Shown: in pieces, positions 40,620 to 49,536 of the stretch
How the letters are laid out: each line of letters starts with the position of its first letter
Position numbering within the stretch: the first letter of the stretch is position 1
The notes under the pieces: generated by a model
The model's database searches: none
Seen by the model: the letters and a program-made list of their open reading frames with translations, nothing else
What the model was told of the DNA's origin: nothing
Translations under genes and position numbers: made by a program
Origin: a virus
Length of the DNA: 51,349 nucleotides
IMG/VR virus record: IMGVR_UViG_3300028800_000130
Location: 1 to 51,349 of that record
Direction: 5' to 3' (one strand)

Positions 40620-42683
40620 ATGGCCGGTGTAATTGTTCAAGTTCTCGGCGCGACTGGACCCACGGGTTCGACGGGTCCAACGGGGCCTGCCGGCGGCTCG
40701 ACGAACTGGCGCGACGCTTGGGTTACGGCCGCGGCCTACGTCGTCAACGACGCCGTCAGCGACGCCGGCACGAGCTATATCTGCATTTCCCCTCACACCT
40801 CTGGCGCTTCAACCGAACCGGGCGTCGGCGCGAGCTGGACGACTTACTGGAAGGTCATCGCCGCCAAGGGATCGACTGGTCCTAGCGGCGCGTCGGGACC
40901 GACCGGCGCGACCGGACCGATTGGACCGACCGGAACTCAAGGCCCCACAGGTCCGACCGGCTCCATGGGCGCTTCCGGTCCGACCGGAGCAACCGGCGTT
41001 ACTGGTCCGATCGGCGTAACGGGTCCGATCGGCGTTACTGGACCGTCTGGCGTCGCAGGTCCCACGGGAGCCACAGGCGCGACCGGATCAACTGGCCCAA
41101 CGGGCGTTGGGGCTACCGGTCCCATCGGCGTCACCGGCCCGACCGGTCCCATCGGCGCTACTGGTGCGACCGGACCGACTGGCATTGGCGCAACAGGCGC
41201 AACAGGCCCGACCGGTGTCGGCGCAACTGGCGTCACCGGACCGGTCGGTGCGACAGGCCCGACCGGCGTCGATGGCGCAACGGGTCCGACTGGCCCTACC
41301 GGAGCCACGGGGCCTGCCGGCGGTTCGACCAATTGGCGCGACTTCTGGGCGACCGCCACCGCTTACGTCGTCAACGATGCGGTTAGCGACGGCGGGTCGG
41401 GCTATATTTGCCGCGTCGCCCACACATCAGGCGCTTCGACTGAGCCCGGCGTTGGCGCGAGCTGGACGACCTATTGGGCATTGCTCGCTCAACAAGGCGA
41501 TGCAGGGCCGACTGGTGCCACGGGCGCCACGGGCGCCACAGGCCCGGCAGGCGGCTCGACGCATTGGCTTGCCGGCTGGTCGTCGGGCGCGAGCTACGTC
41601 GTCGACGACGCCGTCAGCGACAACGGCTCGAGTTACATCTGTACTTCGGCGCATACGTCCGCGGCGGGCACCGAGCCCGGCGTTGGAGCAACTTGGACAA
41701 GCGTCTGGGCGCTGATTGCGCAAGTCGGCGCTACCGGAGCCACGGGCGCAACTGGCGCTGTCGGTCCTACGGGCGCCACAGGCCCTGCTGGAGCAACCGG
41801 TGCGACCGGCGCGGGGGTCACGGGAGCTACCGGGCCTGTCGGCGTAACCGGTCCGTCTGGCCCGGCAGGAGCGACGGGTCCTACTGGATCTGTCGGCGCA
41901 ACGGGTCCAACTGGCGTCGGTGCGAGCGGTGCTACAGGCCCCGCTGGAGCGACGGGTGCAAGCGGCGCCACTGGTGCGACTGGCCCCTCGGGTCTCGCGA
42001 TCACCTGGCGCACCGCTTGGGCGACCGCGACTACTTACGCCGTGAACGACGCCGTCTCGGATGGCGGCTCGAGCTATATCTGCAAGACTGCGCACACTTC
42101 GGGCGCGACGAGCGAGCCGGGGATCGGCGCGAGCTGGGCGACCTATTGGTCGCCGATGGCGCAAGTCGGCGCCACGGGTCCTAGCGGCGCTTCGGGAGCG
42201 ACCGGCCCCACCGGCGTCGGTGCGGCTGGCGCTACCGGTCCTTCAGGAGCCACAGGCCCCGTTGGAGCCACCGGTCCTGTCGGCGCGACTGGACCGACAG
42301 GTTCAACTGGCGCGACTGGTCCCACTGGAGCAACCGGCGCGACCGGCCCGAATTTCACGGCGACCGCGACGATCGCCGTCGGCTTCACGCTCACGCCGTA
42401 CTCGCTCGGGACGATGAGCGGCACCGTCACTCCATCGGCGGCGAACAGCAACTACCAATATGGAACCAACAACGGCGCCTTTACGCTCGCCGCGCCCGCG
42501 GCTGACTGCGCCATCGACATTCTAATCACCAACGGCGCGTCGGCTGGCTCGATCACCTTCTCGGGGTTCACTGTCGGCTCTTCGGTCGGCAGTGGGCTGA
42601 CGACGACCAACGCGAACAAGTTCTTGATCTCGATTCGTCGCGTCAACAGCATTTCGACCTACAGCATCTACGCGCTGCAATGA
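40620..42683 (+). CDS. collagen-like tail fibre with four repeated Trp-rich modules
   Basis: The product has 687 residues. Long Gly-x-y runs ([13 protein letters not shown]-like) are interrupted by four copies of a module of about 55 residues, near residues 22-80, 235-290, 310-365 and 460-515. They share WRDx[28 protein letters not shown] and GASWTTYW, a pattern resembling chitin/carbohydrate-binding (CBM5/12-like) domains. The C-terminal 110 residues are beta-rich ([29 protein letters not shown]). It is a trimeric, glycan-binding fibre by inference. Confidence 0.78.
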   Translation: MAGVIVQVLGATGPTGSTGPTGPAGGSTNWRDAWVTAAAYVVNDAVSDAGTSYICISPHTSGASTEPGVGASWTTYWKVIAAKGSTGPSGASGPTGATGPIGPTGTQGPTGPTGSMGASGPTGATGVTGPIGVTGPIGVTGPSGVAGPTGATGATGSTGPTGVGATGPIGVTGPTGPIGATGATGPTGIGATGATGPTGVGATGVTGPVGATGPTGVDGATGPTGPTGATGPAGGSTNWRDFWATATAYVVNDAVSDGGSGYICRVAHTSGASTEPGVGASWTTYWALLAQQGDAGPTGATGATGATGPAGGSTHWLAGWSSGASYVVDDAVSDNGSSYICTSAHTSAAGTEPGVGATWTSVWALIAQVGATGATGATGAVGPTGATGPAGATGATGAGVTGATGPVGVTGPSGPAGATGPTGSVGATGPTGVGASGATGPAGATGASGATGATGPSGLAITWRTAWATATTYAVNDAVSDGGSSYICKTAHTSGATSEPGIGASWATYWSPMAQVGATGPSGASGATGPTGVGAAGATGPSGATGPVGATGPVGATGPTGSTGATGPTGATGATGPNFTATATIAVGFTLTPYSLGTMSGTVTPSAANSNYQYGTNNGAFTLAAPAADCAIDILITNGASAGSITFSGFTVGSSVGSGLTTTNANKFLISIRRVNSISTYSIYALQ

Positions 42684-43723
42684 TCGCCCAGCAGCGCCAC
42701 ACCCCCTTCGTCGTGCCGCCGGGGTTGCTTGCTGCGTGCGAGCTTGCGACGCGCGGGATCGTTCCCGCGACGCGCGCTCAAGCGCGTCTGTCGATCGCCC
42801 CAGCGCGCCCGCAGCACTATCTGCTCGCGCGACGTCGCAACGGGAATGTCGCGTGGTGCGGCTTCTTTCGCACGCGTGCGCAGTCCGAGCGCTTCGTCAA
42901 AGCTCTCACGTCAGGGGAGCTTTCGCTTCATCCCGCTCTCTGGGATCTACCGACGCCGTCGTGGGCGCCAGGCATCGGTGGCGACGTCGCCTACGAGTTC
43001 TCGACGACCGTCACGGCGACCGGAGCAGGCAGCACGACGGCTTCGGCCGGCACTTATAAGGCCGATCTTGAGGCGTGGGGCGCCGGCGGCTCGGGTGGCT
43101 CCACCGTCAGCAACGGCGTCGCCTGCGGCGCCGGCGCCGGCGGCTATGCTGGAAGTTTCGGGATCGCCGTAACAGGTGGATCGGCAATATACTGGAGTGT
43201 TGGGGTCGGCGGCACAGGTGTTACTGGCGGCCCCACCAACGGCAACGCTGGTGGCTCTAGTTGGATTAACGCCGGATCAAACAGCTCTCCGGGGTCCTCG
43301 TCAACAGGCGCTGCCGCAAGTGGCGGTAGCGGCGGCCAAGCAGGTTTCAACGCTCATGCCGGCACCGCCGGCAGCGGGACCGTGGGTAGCATCGGTTATA
43401 CGGGTGGCAGCGGTGGTGGCGCAGTCGGTGGCGCCGCCGGTGGTGGTGGTGGTGGAGCTGGTAGCGGCGGCAACGGTACCACCGGCGTCTCTGGTAGTGG
43501 CACCACTAATGGTGGCGGCGGCGCTGGCGGCTCCCCCGATGGCGGTTCGGGCAGCGCTGGAATTACTGGTACCACGGCTGCGGGAACGCAGCCGGGCGGC
43601 GGCAGCGGTGCTGCCCTTGGCACCGGCAGTAATCACTCCGGCAACGGCGGCAACGGCATGGCTCGCTATACCTTCTACATCTCGCCCGTGGTGTGGACTA
43701 ATCTAGCAATGTTGGGAATGTGA
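42680..43723 (+). CDS. glycine-rich adhesin, polyglycine-II type
   Basis: The product has 347 residues. The first 110 residues are basic and globular ([20 protein letters not shown]), then a Trp-rich start ([15 protein letters not shown]) and a Gly/Ala/Ser-rich region (about 130-330) full of GGG, GSGG and GTG units. The end is [11 protein letters not shown]. Such regions form polyglycine-II sheets in phage tip adhesins (S16 gp38-like). It overlaps the fibre stop (ATGA), so it likely caps the collagen-like fibre. Confidence 0.72.
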   Translation: MIAQQRHTPFVVPPGLLAACELATRGIVPATRAQARLSIAPARPQHYLLARRRNGNVAWCGFFRTRAQSERFVKALTSGELSLHPALWDLPTPSWAPGIGGDVAYEFSTTVTATGAGSTTASAGTYKADLEAWGAGGSGGSTVSNGVACGAGAGGYAGSFGIAVTGGSAIYWSVGVGGTGVTGGPTNGNAGGSSWINAGSNSSPGSSSTGAAASGGSGGQAGFNAHAGTAGSGTVGSIGYTGGSGGGAVGGAAGGGGGGAGSGGNGTTGVSGSGTTNGGGGAGGSPDGGSGSAGITGTTAAGTQPGGGSGAALGTGSNHSGNGGNGMARYTFYISPVVWTNLAMLGM

Positions 43724-43724
43724 A

Positions 43725-44282
43725 ATGCAGCAGATCGGCTATAGCCTCGTCGACGCCAAGGGCAACGAACTTCAAGCTTTCGGTGACATCGCGGGTCAGT
43801 TCCCCAGCCCGCCCGACGTCATCAGACTGTCGAACGGCGACTTCGTTCATTGCGCGACGCTCGGCGAAGTCTTCAGCGACGGCAGCAAACTCGTGCTGCG
43901 CCAGCTCGTCGACAGCAAACCGGCGCCGTGGTTCGCCTCGACGAGCGCCACGATCAATTTCGACGGCGCGCAAGTCGTCAAGACGATCATCTATTCGACG
44001 ACGCCGGACTACACGGCTGTCGCCTCGACGATCGGCGTCGAGTGCAAGCGGCGCATCTATGAGATCGCCTCGGACACCGCTCAGACGAACCTGATCGGCA
44101 ATGCGATTGCCGGAACGCTCAGCGATGCGGACATGACGACCTACAAGGACGCCGTCGCCTGGATCGCCGCGATGATCGCGGTCTGTCGCTCGTTGATCTC
44201 GACGGCCGACGCGACTTTCGCCGACGACGCGCATTGGCCGACGCCGTCGGACGCCGTCGTCACGCTCGCTTCGAAGTTCTAG
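43725..44282 (+). CDS. tail fibre-associated protein
   Basis: The product has 185 residues. The N-terminal half (GYSLVDAKGNELQAFGDI) is beta-like, and the second half is helical with RRIYEIASDTAQTNLIGN and MTTYKDAVAWIAAMIAVC, a pattern common to tail fibre assembly or attachment proteins. It lies directly after the adhesin. No specific family is certain. Confidence 0.55.
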   Translation: MQQIGYSLVDAKGNELQAFGDIAGQFPSPPDVIRLSNGDFVHCATLGEVFSDGSKLVLRQLVDSKPAPWFASTSATINFDGAQVVKTIIYSTTPDYTAVASTIGVECKRRIYEIASDTAQTNLIGNAIAGTLSDADMTTYKDAVAWIAAMIAVCRSLISTADATFADDAHWPTPSDAVVTLASKF

Positions 44283-44284
44283 CG

Positions 44285-44929
44285 ATGGCTGCAAGTCACT
44301 ACGAGATCGCTCTGCTCGCCGGCGACGCCTATAAACGGGCGTCGCATTTCGTCCCCGGCCATCCCGCGCTTATCAGTCCGATCGACCGAGAGATCGTCGT
44401 GGCGGTTCCAGGCACGCATCCGACCCAGCTCGCCGACTGGCTGTGCGATCTCGACGCCAGGCCGAAGCCGTTCGCACAGATCGGTTTCTGTCATAAGGGG
44501 TTCGGCTCGGCGGCGGTCGATCTTTGGAATATTCTTGATCTCAAGCTGCCGCGGCATGGGCAGCGGATCGTCTACACCGGCCATTCGCTCGGCGGGGCGA
44601 TCGCGCTGGATCTCGCCGGCCTGCATGCGGCGTCAGGCCGATCGCCATGTCGCGTCATAACCTTCGGCGCTCCGCGTGTCGCGTTCCGGCTCAATCACGC
44701 TCTCATTGCCTTGATAGGGCAGGCGCTCGAGGCGATTCAGTACGAGCGGCATGGCGACATTGTCCCCGGCGTTCCCTGGCCGCCTTTCTTCACCCATCCC
44801 GCCAAGCGCATCAAGATCGGCGAGGCGGTGCGAGGACTAGAAGGCGTCGATCCGCTCGTGAACCACGAGATCGCCCGCTATATCGCCGACATCGCAAATC
44901 TCGCGCATCCCTCTCTGCGCGCGCTATAA
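44285..44929 (+). CDS. class 3 lipase-like alpha/beta hydrolase
   Basis: The product has 214 residues. YTGHSLGGAIALDLAG has the nucleophile elbow G-H-S-L-G (Ser 101). Later RHGDIVPGVPWP gives the Asp, and NHEIARY the His. This is the class 3 lipase triad order. No signal peptide is present. Lipases are rare in phage genomes; it might be delivered in the virion or act on host lipids late in infection. The start ATG 44285 follows the previous stop closely. Confidence 0.78.
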   Translation: MAASHYEIALLAGDAYKRASHFVPGHPALISPIDREIVVAVPGTHPTQLADWLCDLDARPKPFAQIGFCHKGFGSAAVDLWNILDLKLPRHGQRIVYTGHSLGGAIALDLAGLHAASGRSPCRVITFGAPRVAFRLNHALIALIGQALEAIQYERHGDIVPGVPWPPFFTHPAKRIKIGEAVRGLEGVDPLVNHEIARYIADIANLAHPSLRAL

Positions 44930-44950
44930 CATCAGTCAGCATTGATTGAT
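44925..44950 (+). promoter_or_regulatory. -10 with operator before the glycosyltransferase gene
   Basis: TATAAC (44925-44930) is followed by core TCAGCATTGA (44936-44945). The gene start is 18 bases after the site. Confidence 0.6.
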
Positions 44951-44967
44951 GAAAGGGTCCGGCGCCC

Positions 44968-46047
44968 ATGCGCTTCCATGTCGTTGCTCTTCCGCACACC
45001 CATCTGACGCCCGAGTTCTCGTCCTGCGCTTACACGATGAAGGTGATTGGCTTTTGCAGGATGATGAAGAAGCGGGGACACCAGGTCTTCCTCTACGCGG
45101 GCGAAAAGAACACCGCGCCGTGCGACGAGCATGTCGTCTGCATCGACGAAGTGGCGCGCATGACGGCGGTCGGCTACAAGCACTATACCGAGGCGAGCTT
45201 CGATCCGAATTCGTCGCATTGGAAGCGCTTCAACGAAAGCGCGATCTACGAGATCGGCAAGCGCAAGCAGCCGAAGGATTTCATCTGCGTCATCGGCGGC
45301 TGGGCGCACAAGCCGATCGCCGACGCTTTCCCGGATTTGATGACCGTCGAGTTCGGCGTCGGCTACGGCGGCACGTTCTCCAAATATCGCGTCTTCGAGA
45401 GCTACGCCTGGATGCATACTTGCTATGGCGCGGCGTCTATGGGCCAACCGCACGCGATCGACGGCAATTGGTGGGATGAGGTCATTCCAGGCTATCTGGA
45501 TCCGAATGATTTCCCCTATCGGGGCACTCATCGCCGCGGCAACGACTACGCGCTCTATGTTGGCCGCATGATCGATCGCAAGGGCTACGATATTGCCATG
45601 GAGGTCTGTCAGAAAGTCGGCAAGCGGCTTGTGTTGGCGGGACCGGGGCTTTCATCGCTCGGAGGCTATGGCGAATATGTCGGCGTGGTTGGGCCTGAAG
45701 AGCGCGGACGATTGATGGCCGGGGCGACTGCGCTCTTTGTACCTACAAAATACATCGAGCCCTTCGGCAACGTCGCGATCGAAGCAATGGCATGCGGCAC
45801 GCCGGTCATCACGACCGATTGGGGCGCGTTCACTGAGACGGTAATCGATGGCGTGACCGGCTTTCGCTGCCGGAACTTCGAAGAATTTATCAATGCGTTA
45901 GCTCAAGCGTCTAAGCTGGATCATCGAAAGATTCGACGCCACGTTGCGCAGAACTACGCGCTCGATGTGATCGGCGCAAAATACGAGTCCTATTTCGAAC
46001 GCCTTCTGACCCTCTGGGACAAGGGCTGGTATCAGCTCGAGGCGTGA
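44968..46047 (+). CDS. GT4-type glycosyltransferase
   Basis: The product has 359 residues with an N-terminal GT-B-like domain (MRFHVVALPHTHLTP; CAYTMKVIGFC) and a C-terminal half holding EPFGNVAIEAMACGTPVI, the E-x7-E motif of GT4. A donor site (DYALYVGRMIDRKGYDIA) precedes it. It probably transfers a sugar from a nucleotide sugar; target could be phage DNA, virion protein or host surface. No membrane segment. It is isolated between fibre and replication modules. Confidence 0.82.
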   Translation: MRFHVVALPHTHLTPEFSSCAYTMKVIGFCRMMKKRGHQVFLYAGEKNTAPCDEHVVCIDEVARMTAVGYKHYTEASFDPNSSHWKRFNESAIYEIGKRKQPKDFICVIGGWAHKPIADAFPDLMTVEFGVGYGGTFSKYRVFESYAWMHTCYGAASMGQPHAIDGNWWDEVIPGYLDPNDFPYRGTHRRGNDYALYVGRMIDRKGYDIAMEVCQKVGKRLVLAGPGLSSLGGYGEYVGVVGPEERGRLMAGATALFVPTKYIEPFGNVAIEAMACGTPVITTDWGAFTETVIDGVTGFRCRNFEEFINALAQASKLDHRKIRRHVAQNYALDVIGAKYESYFERLLTLWDKGWYQLEA

Positions 46048-46066
46048 GGAATCTTTTTCAAAGTCA

Positions 46067-46099
46067 AGAGTAGATCATTTTTGATTTATGTTCTACTCT
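46067..46099 (+). promoter_or_regulatory. hairpin with operator in its loop, before phoH-like gene
   Basis: AGAGTAGA (46067-46074) and TCTACTCT (46092-46099) form a perfect 8-bp inverted repeat. The loop is exactly the operator-like TCATTTTTGATTTAT (46075-46089). Confidence 0.5.
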
Positions 46100-46139
46100 C
46101 ATAGGCAAAGAGAGACCTGCTTGAAGTGAGGTCGTGCAA

Positions 46140-46928
46140 ATGGGTTCTTCCAGGTCGCGTGCTGGCAATCGAAACGTCAGACGCGAGCGTAAACGTCACA
46201 ATCACGACAAGCTCATTCAAGCAGCACTGGAAGATTTCACTACACCGCCGACCAAACCGACCCGCATTATACTTAAGCCGCTGACGGATAAGCAGCGGCA
46301 ATACGACAAGTCGATTCGCGCCAATGTGGTCACGTTCGGCACCGGTCCGGCCGGCACCGGCAAGACGTGGTACGCGGCGATGATGTTCGCCGACATGATC
46401 AAGCAGGAGCAGATCAAGCGGCTGATCATCACGCGGCCGGCGGTCGAAGCAGGGGAGAGCCTCGGCTTCCTGCCTGGCGAGCTCGACGAGAAGTTCGATC
46501 CATATTTCAGGCCGGTGCGCGAAGCTCTCCAGGAGTCTTTCGGCAGCAGCCACCTCGAATATCTGGTCAAGGCCGGCGTCATCGAAGCGCGGCCGCTCGG
46601 CTTGATCCGCGGCGCGACCTGGAAGGATTGCGCCGTGATCTTCGACGAGGCCCAGAACGCCACCAAGACGCAGATGAAGATGTTCCTCACCCGCATCGGC
46701 GAGAACTGCAAGGTCGTCGTCAACGGCGACATTCAGCAGCGCGACATCGCCGGCGTGTGCGGGCTCGAGGACGCCATCAAGCGTCTCAGCGGCGTCGAGG
46801 GCGCGCGCCACATTCACTTCGAGAAGGCCGACATCGTTCGCTCGGGTTTCTGCCAAGCCGTGGTTGAGGCATACGACGATAAGGTCGAAGAGGATCGCGC
46901 GGGACTCGAGCGCGCTCTGAGCGCTTAA
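46140..46928 (+). CDS. PhoH-like ATPase
   Basis: The product has 262 residues. A basic N-terminus is followed by Walker A GPAGTGKT at about 69-76, LIITRPAVEAGESLGFLPG (typical PhoH), and Walker B IFDEAQNATKTQMKMFL. VNGDIQQRDIAG is the sensor region. PhoH-family proteins are RNA helicase-like ATPases and frequent in phages; role uncertain. The ATG at 46140 has AGTGAGG upstream, better than the GTG at 46134. Confidence 0.85.
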   Translation: MGSSRSRAGNRNVRRERKRHNHDKLIQAALEDFTTPPTKPTRIILKPLTDKQRQYDKSIRANVVTFGTGPAGTGKTWYAAMMFADMIKQEQIKRLIITRPAVEAGESLGFLPGELDEKFDPYFRPVREALQESFGSSHLEYLVKAGVIEARPLGLIRGATWKDCAVIFDEAQNATKTQMKMFLTRIGENCKVVVNGDIQQRDIAGVCGLEDAIKRLSGVEGARHIHFEKADIVRSGFCQAVVEAYDDKVEEDRAGLERALSA

Positions 46929-46938
46929 CCGTCGATGG

Positions 46939-46944
46939 AAACGC
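46939..46944 (+). promoter_or_regulatory. TATAAT box before gene 46957
   Basis: A perfect TATAAT lies 12 bases before the ATG in CGCTATAATAAGCGC. No -35 consensus or palindrome copy is seen, so this may be a stand-alone, unregulated start. Confidence 0.4.
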
Positions 46945-46956
46945 TATAATAAGCGC

Positions 46957-47652
46957 ATGACAGAAACGACTTACGACGGGATCATCGGGATGGATCGCGC
47001 TCTCGACGAGTGCGACGCCCTGATGTTCAGGATCCGCAGGGAGTGGGTGAGCTACGAGGGCGCGCTCTATCGAACCAAGTGGTTCGACTATCGCTACCTG
47101 CACCCTGTCAAGGCCACCTACCTCTACGCGGACGCGTTTAAGACGGCCTATCGTCGTCTCTATCGCGAGACGATCGACTATCGCGCGGCCGACGCGATCA
47201 AGCCGCTCAAGAAGGACGATCTGTTCGAATGCCCGCCGGCGCTGATCTCGAGCGTGTGGCGCGGCCGGCAGCACGCCGATGCTCTCGGCGTGCCCTACAA
47301 CCTCTACACCCAATGGGCGATCGAGGCGTGTCTGCGGTTCTGGAATCGCAATCACCTGCCGCGGCCGCAGCAGCTCTATTCGGGTCACGTCTGCGAGTTC
47401 GTCGAGAAGAAGTGGGAAGACCACCAGCGCGGTTCGTTGAACGCCGGCTCGCATTTCAGCTTTCAGGCGCAGAACTACGCCGGCACGCCGACGCAGATCG
47501 CTCATCACGAATGGCTCTTCGAGCAGGCGGGCAAGCGCGAGAACATGCTGTCGTCGCTGATCGCCATGTTCAAGCGCGGCCTTCTGCCGCTCGACAAGAT
47601 CAAAGATCGCTTCGGCGAGGGCGTCTCGCAACGCGTGTTCGAAGCAGCGTAA
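46957..47652 (+). CDS. hypothetical protein in the replication module
   Basis: The product has 231 residues of unknown function. It is rich in Arg, Tyr and Trp (MFRIRREWVSYEGALYRTKW; YLYADAFKTAYRRLYRE). The C-terminal part is helical (ENMLSSLIAMFKRGLLPLDKI). It has a few conserved-looking aromatic motifs but no recognised active site. It lies between PhoH and the Hfq-like gene; a DNA- or RNA-binding role is plausible from composition. Confidence 0.65.
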   Translation: MTETTYDGIIGMDRALDECDALMFRIRREWVSYEGALYRTKWFDYRYLHPVKATYLYADAFKTAYRRLYRETIDYRAADAIKPLKKDDLFECPPALISSVWRGRQHADALGVPYNLYTQWAIEACLRFWNRNHLPRPQQLYSGHVCEFVEKKWEDHQRGSLNAGSHFSFQAQNYAGTPTQIAHHEWLFEQAGKRENMLSSLIAMFKRGLLPLDKIKDRFGEGVSQRVFEAA

Positions 47653-47670
47653 GACCCGCGTTTCTCGCGC

Positions 47671-47695
47671 TATAAATTACTCAGTCACAACAGAG
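47671..47695 (+). promoter_or_regulatory. TATAAA box with degenerate operator before hfq-like gene
   Basis: TATAAA (47671-47676) is followed by TCAGTCACAACAGAG, which keeps only the left half of the family palindrome. Confidence 0.35.
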
Positions 47696-47703
47696 AGTTA
47701 TCC

Positions 47704-47976
47704 ATGTCCCAGCCGCAGGTGTTCAAGGCTCGCGAAGTATTCAAGCGCGATCGGCTCAAGATCAAACCGCCGAAGCCCAAGAGCTGGTCGCACGACGACG
47801 ATCTCGCGGAGGCAAAGGGCAAGAGCGTCTCGCTCTTTTTGCTAAATCGGGAGGAGCCGATCAACGGCGTTCTTCTTGAGGCGGACAAGTTCGCCCTTAA
47901 GCTTGTCTCGGATAATCAGTCAATATTGACTTTCTACAAGCACGCAATCGAGTCTTACGGCATCGCGTCGGAGTAG
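47704..47976 (+). CDS. Hfq-like Sm-fold protein
   Basis: The product has 90 residues. The C-terminal 50 residues resemble Hfq: GKSVSLFLLNREEPINGVLLEAD is the Sm1 region and FYKHAIESYG the Sm2 region, with the YKHAI core of Hfq. Typical Hfq has the Sm fold at the N-terminus and a variable tail; here a basic, Pro/Lys-rich stretch of 35 residues precedes it. It may bind RNA and act with or against host Hfq. The operator core at 47920-47929 overlaps codons for NQSILTF. Class assignment is by motif only. Confidence 0.72.
   Translation: MSQPQVFKAREVFKRDRLKIKPPKPKSWSHDDDLAEAKGKSVSLFLLNREEPINGVLLEADKFALKLVSDNQSILTFYKHAIESYGIASE
47918..47934 (+). promoter_or_regulatory. operator-like palindrome inside the Hfq-like gene
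   Basis: AGTCAATATTGACTTT (core TCAATATTGA, 47920-47929) precedes the helicase start by about 50 bases and is fully inside the coding sequence. TAATCA precedes it. Confidence 0.6.
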
Positions 47977-47979
47977 CCC

Positions 47980-49326
47980 GTGACAGCGGCGACAGCGCCC
48001 GAGGCGACGGAGGAGGCTCCGGAGCCCGGCTACGATTTCGGCGAGAGCATCCAGTCGAAGATTGTCGCGCTCCTTCTGCGCGACACGTCCTTCGCAACGC
48101 GCACCGCCGGCCTGATCAAGCCCGAATATTTCGAGAGCGAGGTCAGCGCCTCGCTGGTCGCGGTCGGGCTCGATCACTTTCAGCGATACAAGGAAGCGCC
48201 CGGCACCTCGATCGCGCATGTCGTCAAGCGCGCCTTCGAAGGGAAGAAGATCCGATCGGATCTGCTCCCCGAGGTGAAGGACTATCTCCGGACCGTTGTG
48301 ACGACCCCGATCGGCGATCGGGAAATGATCATCGACGAGATCGCCAACTTCGCCCGCAATCGGGCGGTCGAGCGCGCGATCCTCGAGTCAGCGGAGCTCG
48401 TCGGCAAGAAGGACTACGCCAAGATCCAGAAGCTCATGTCTGAGGCGCTCGCCGTCGGGGCAGGGCAGGAGGGCGCGAGTTACGACTATTGGGCGGAGAT
48501 CGAGAACCGCACTCAGGAACGCAAAGAGCTGATGTCCGGCGCCAGGAAGCGCGACGGCATCCCGACCGGCATCGAGGATTTCGATAAGCTTCTCTATCAC
48601 CATGGCTGGGGCCGCAAAGAGCTCTCCGTGATGATGGGGCCGCCCAAGGGCGGCAAGTCGATGTCGCTTGGCGACTTCGGCAAGATGGCGTCGCTCGCCG
48701 GCAAGAACGTCATCTATTTCTCCTGCGAAGTGTCGGCCAAGATCATCGCCGACCGCGTCGACGCCAGCGTTTCCGACATGCTGATCAAGCTCGTCGGCAC
48801 GACGCCCTACGCCGTCGAGGCGGCCGTCAAAGCGGCGCGCGCCAAGTCCGGCGTCTACGCGATCGAAGAATACGCTTCCGGCTCGCTCAAGCCGTCAGAG
48901 ATTCGTCGCGTCCTCGATCGCTATCGCGCCCGCGGCGTTCTCTTCGACCTGATCGTCGTCGACTACGGCGACATCATGGCTCCCGAGTTTCGCTCGAAGG
49001 AAGAGCGCGAGAACCTCCGCACGATCTTCGTCGATCTGCGCGGCATCGCCTTCGACTACAACGCCGCGGTCCTGACCGCCACGCAGACCAATCGCGACGG
49101 CGCCAAAGCCTCAGTCGCGAAGATGACCGACGTCGCTGAGGACTTCAACAAGGTTCGCACCGCCGACGTGGTCATTTCGATCAACTCGACCGAACCAGAA
49201 CGTCTGGCTGGCGAATGCCGCCTCTACTTCGCCGCGAGTCGCAACACCGAGGATGGCTACATCCTCCGTATCAAGTGCGATCGCGGAAAAATGCAGTTCC
49301 TTAAAGGGGTTATCGGGAAGGAGTAG
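47980..49326 (+). CDS. DnaB-type replicative helicase
   Basis: The product has 448 residues, GTG start with CGGAG upstream. The N-terminal 180 residues are helical as in DnaB-like primase-binding domains. Walker A is GPPKGGKS near 221-228 and Walker B LIVVDYGD, followed by ATQTNRDG. It should unwind phage DNA at the fork and partner the primase encoded downstream. It is shorter than DnaB and of RecA-like fold. A genuine phage replicative helicase by order. Confidence 0.85.
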   Translation: MTAATAPEATEEAPEPGYDFGESIQSKIVALLLRDTSFATRTAGLIKPEYFESEVSASLVAVGLDHFQRYKEAPGTSIAHVVKRAFEGKKIRSDLLPEVKDYLRTVVTTPIGDREMIIDEIANFARNRAVERAILESAELVGKKDYAKIQKLMSEALAVGAGQEGASYDYWAEIENRTQERKELMSGARKRDGIPTGIEDFDKLLYHHGWGRKELSVMMGPPKGGKSMSLGDFGKMASLAGKNVIYFSCEVSAKIIADRVDASVSDMLIKLVGTTPYAVEAAVKAARAKSGVYAIEEYASGSLKPSEIRRVLDRYRARGVLFDLIVVDYGDIMAPEFRSKEERENLRTIFVDLRGIAFDYNAAVLTATQTNRDGAKASVAKMTDVAEDFNKVRTADVVISINSTEPERLAGECRLYFAASRNTEDGYILRIKCDRGKMQFLKGVIGKE

Positions 49327-49330
49327 CGAC

Positions 49331-49534
49331 ATGGATTGTGTGGAATACGTAAGGAATCTGAACCGCGAAATTGCCGACAAGGAGAGCGAGCTTCACTTTG
49401 AACGGCGCAATTGGCGCCGCGCGATGCGCGCTGTTCCGGTCGAGGTCGTCTCACCGGAGGTCGACGACTATCTCGACGCCGTCGAGCGCCGGCTCGATCG
49501 TCAGCGGCGTATGGCCTTCTTCGAAATGGCGTGA
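49331..49534 (+). CDS. small hypothetical protein between helicase and primase
   Basis: The product has 67 residues, starting at ATG 49331 four bases after the helicase stop. It is strongly charged and helical (EYVRNLNREIADKESELHF; DYLDAVERRLDRQRRM). No family is seen; perhaps a small adaptor of helicase or primase. It ends two bases before the primase start. Confidence 0.5.
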   Translation: MDCVEYVRNLNREIADKESELHFERRNWRRAMRAVPVEVVSPEVDDYLDAVERRLDRQRRMAFFEMA

Positions 49535-49536
49535 CG

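Noticed and set aside
40680-42360. CRISPR-like repeated DNA
   Set aside because: The repeats are protein-coding Gly-x-y and domain repeats, not regularly spaced direct repeats with unique spacers.
42143-42451. Pro/Val-rich reverse frame opposite the collagen-like repeat
   Set aside because: It is the direct antisense of Gly-x-y repeats, an artefact of repeat composition.
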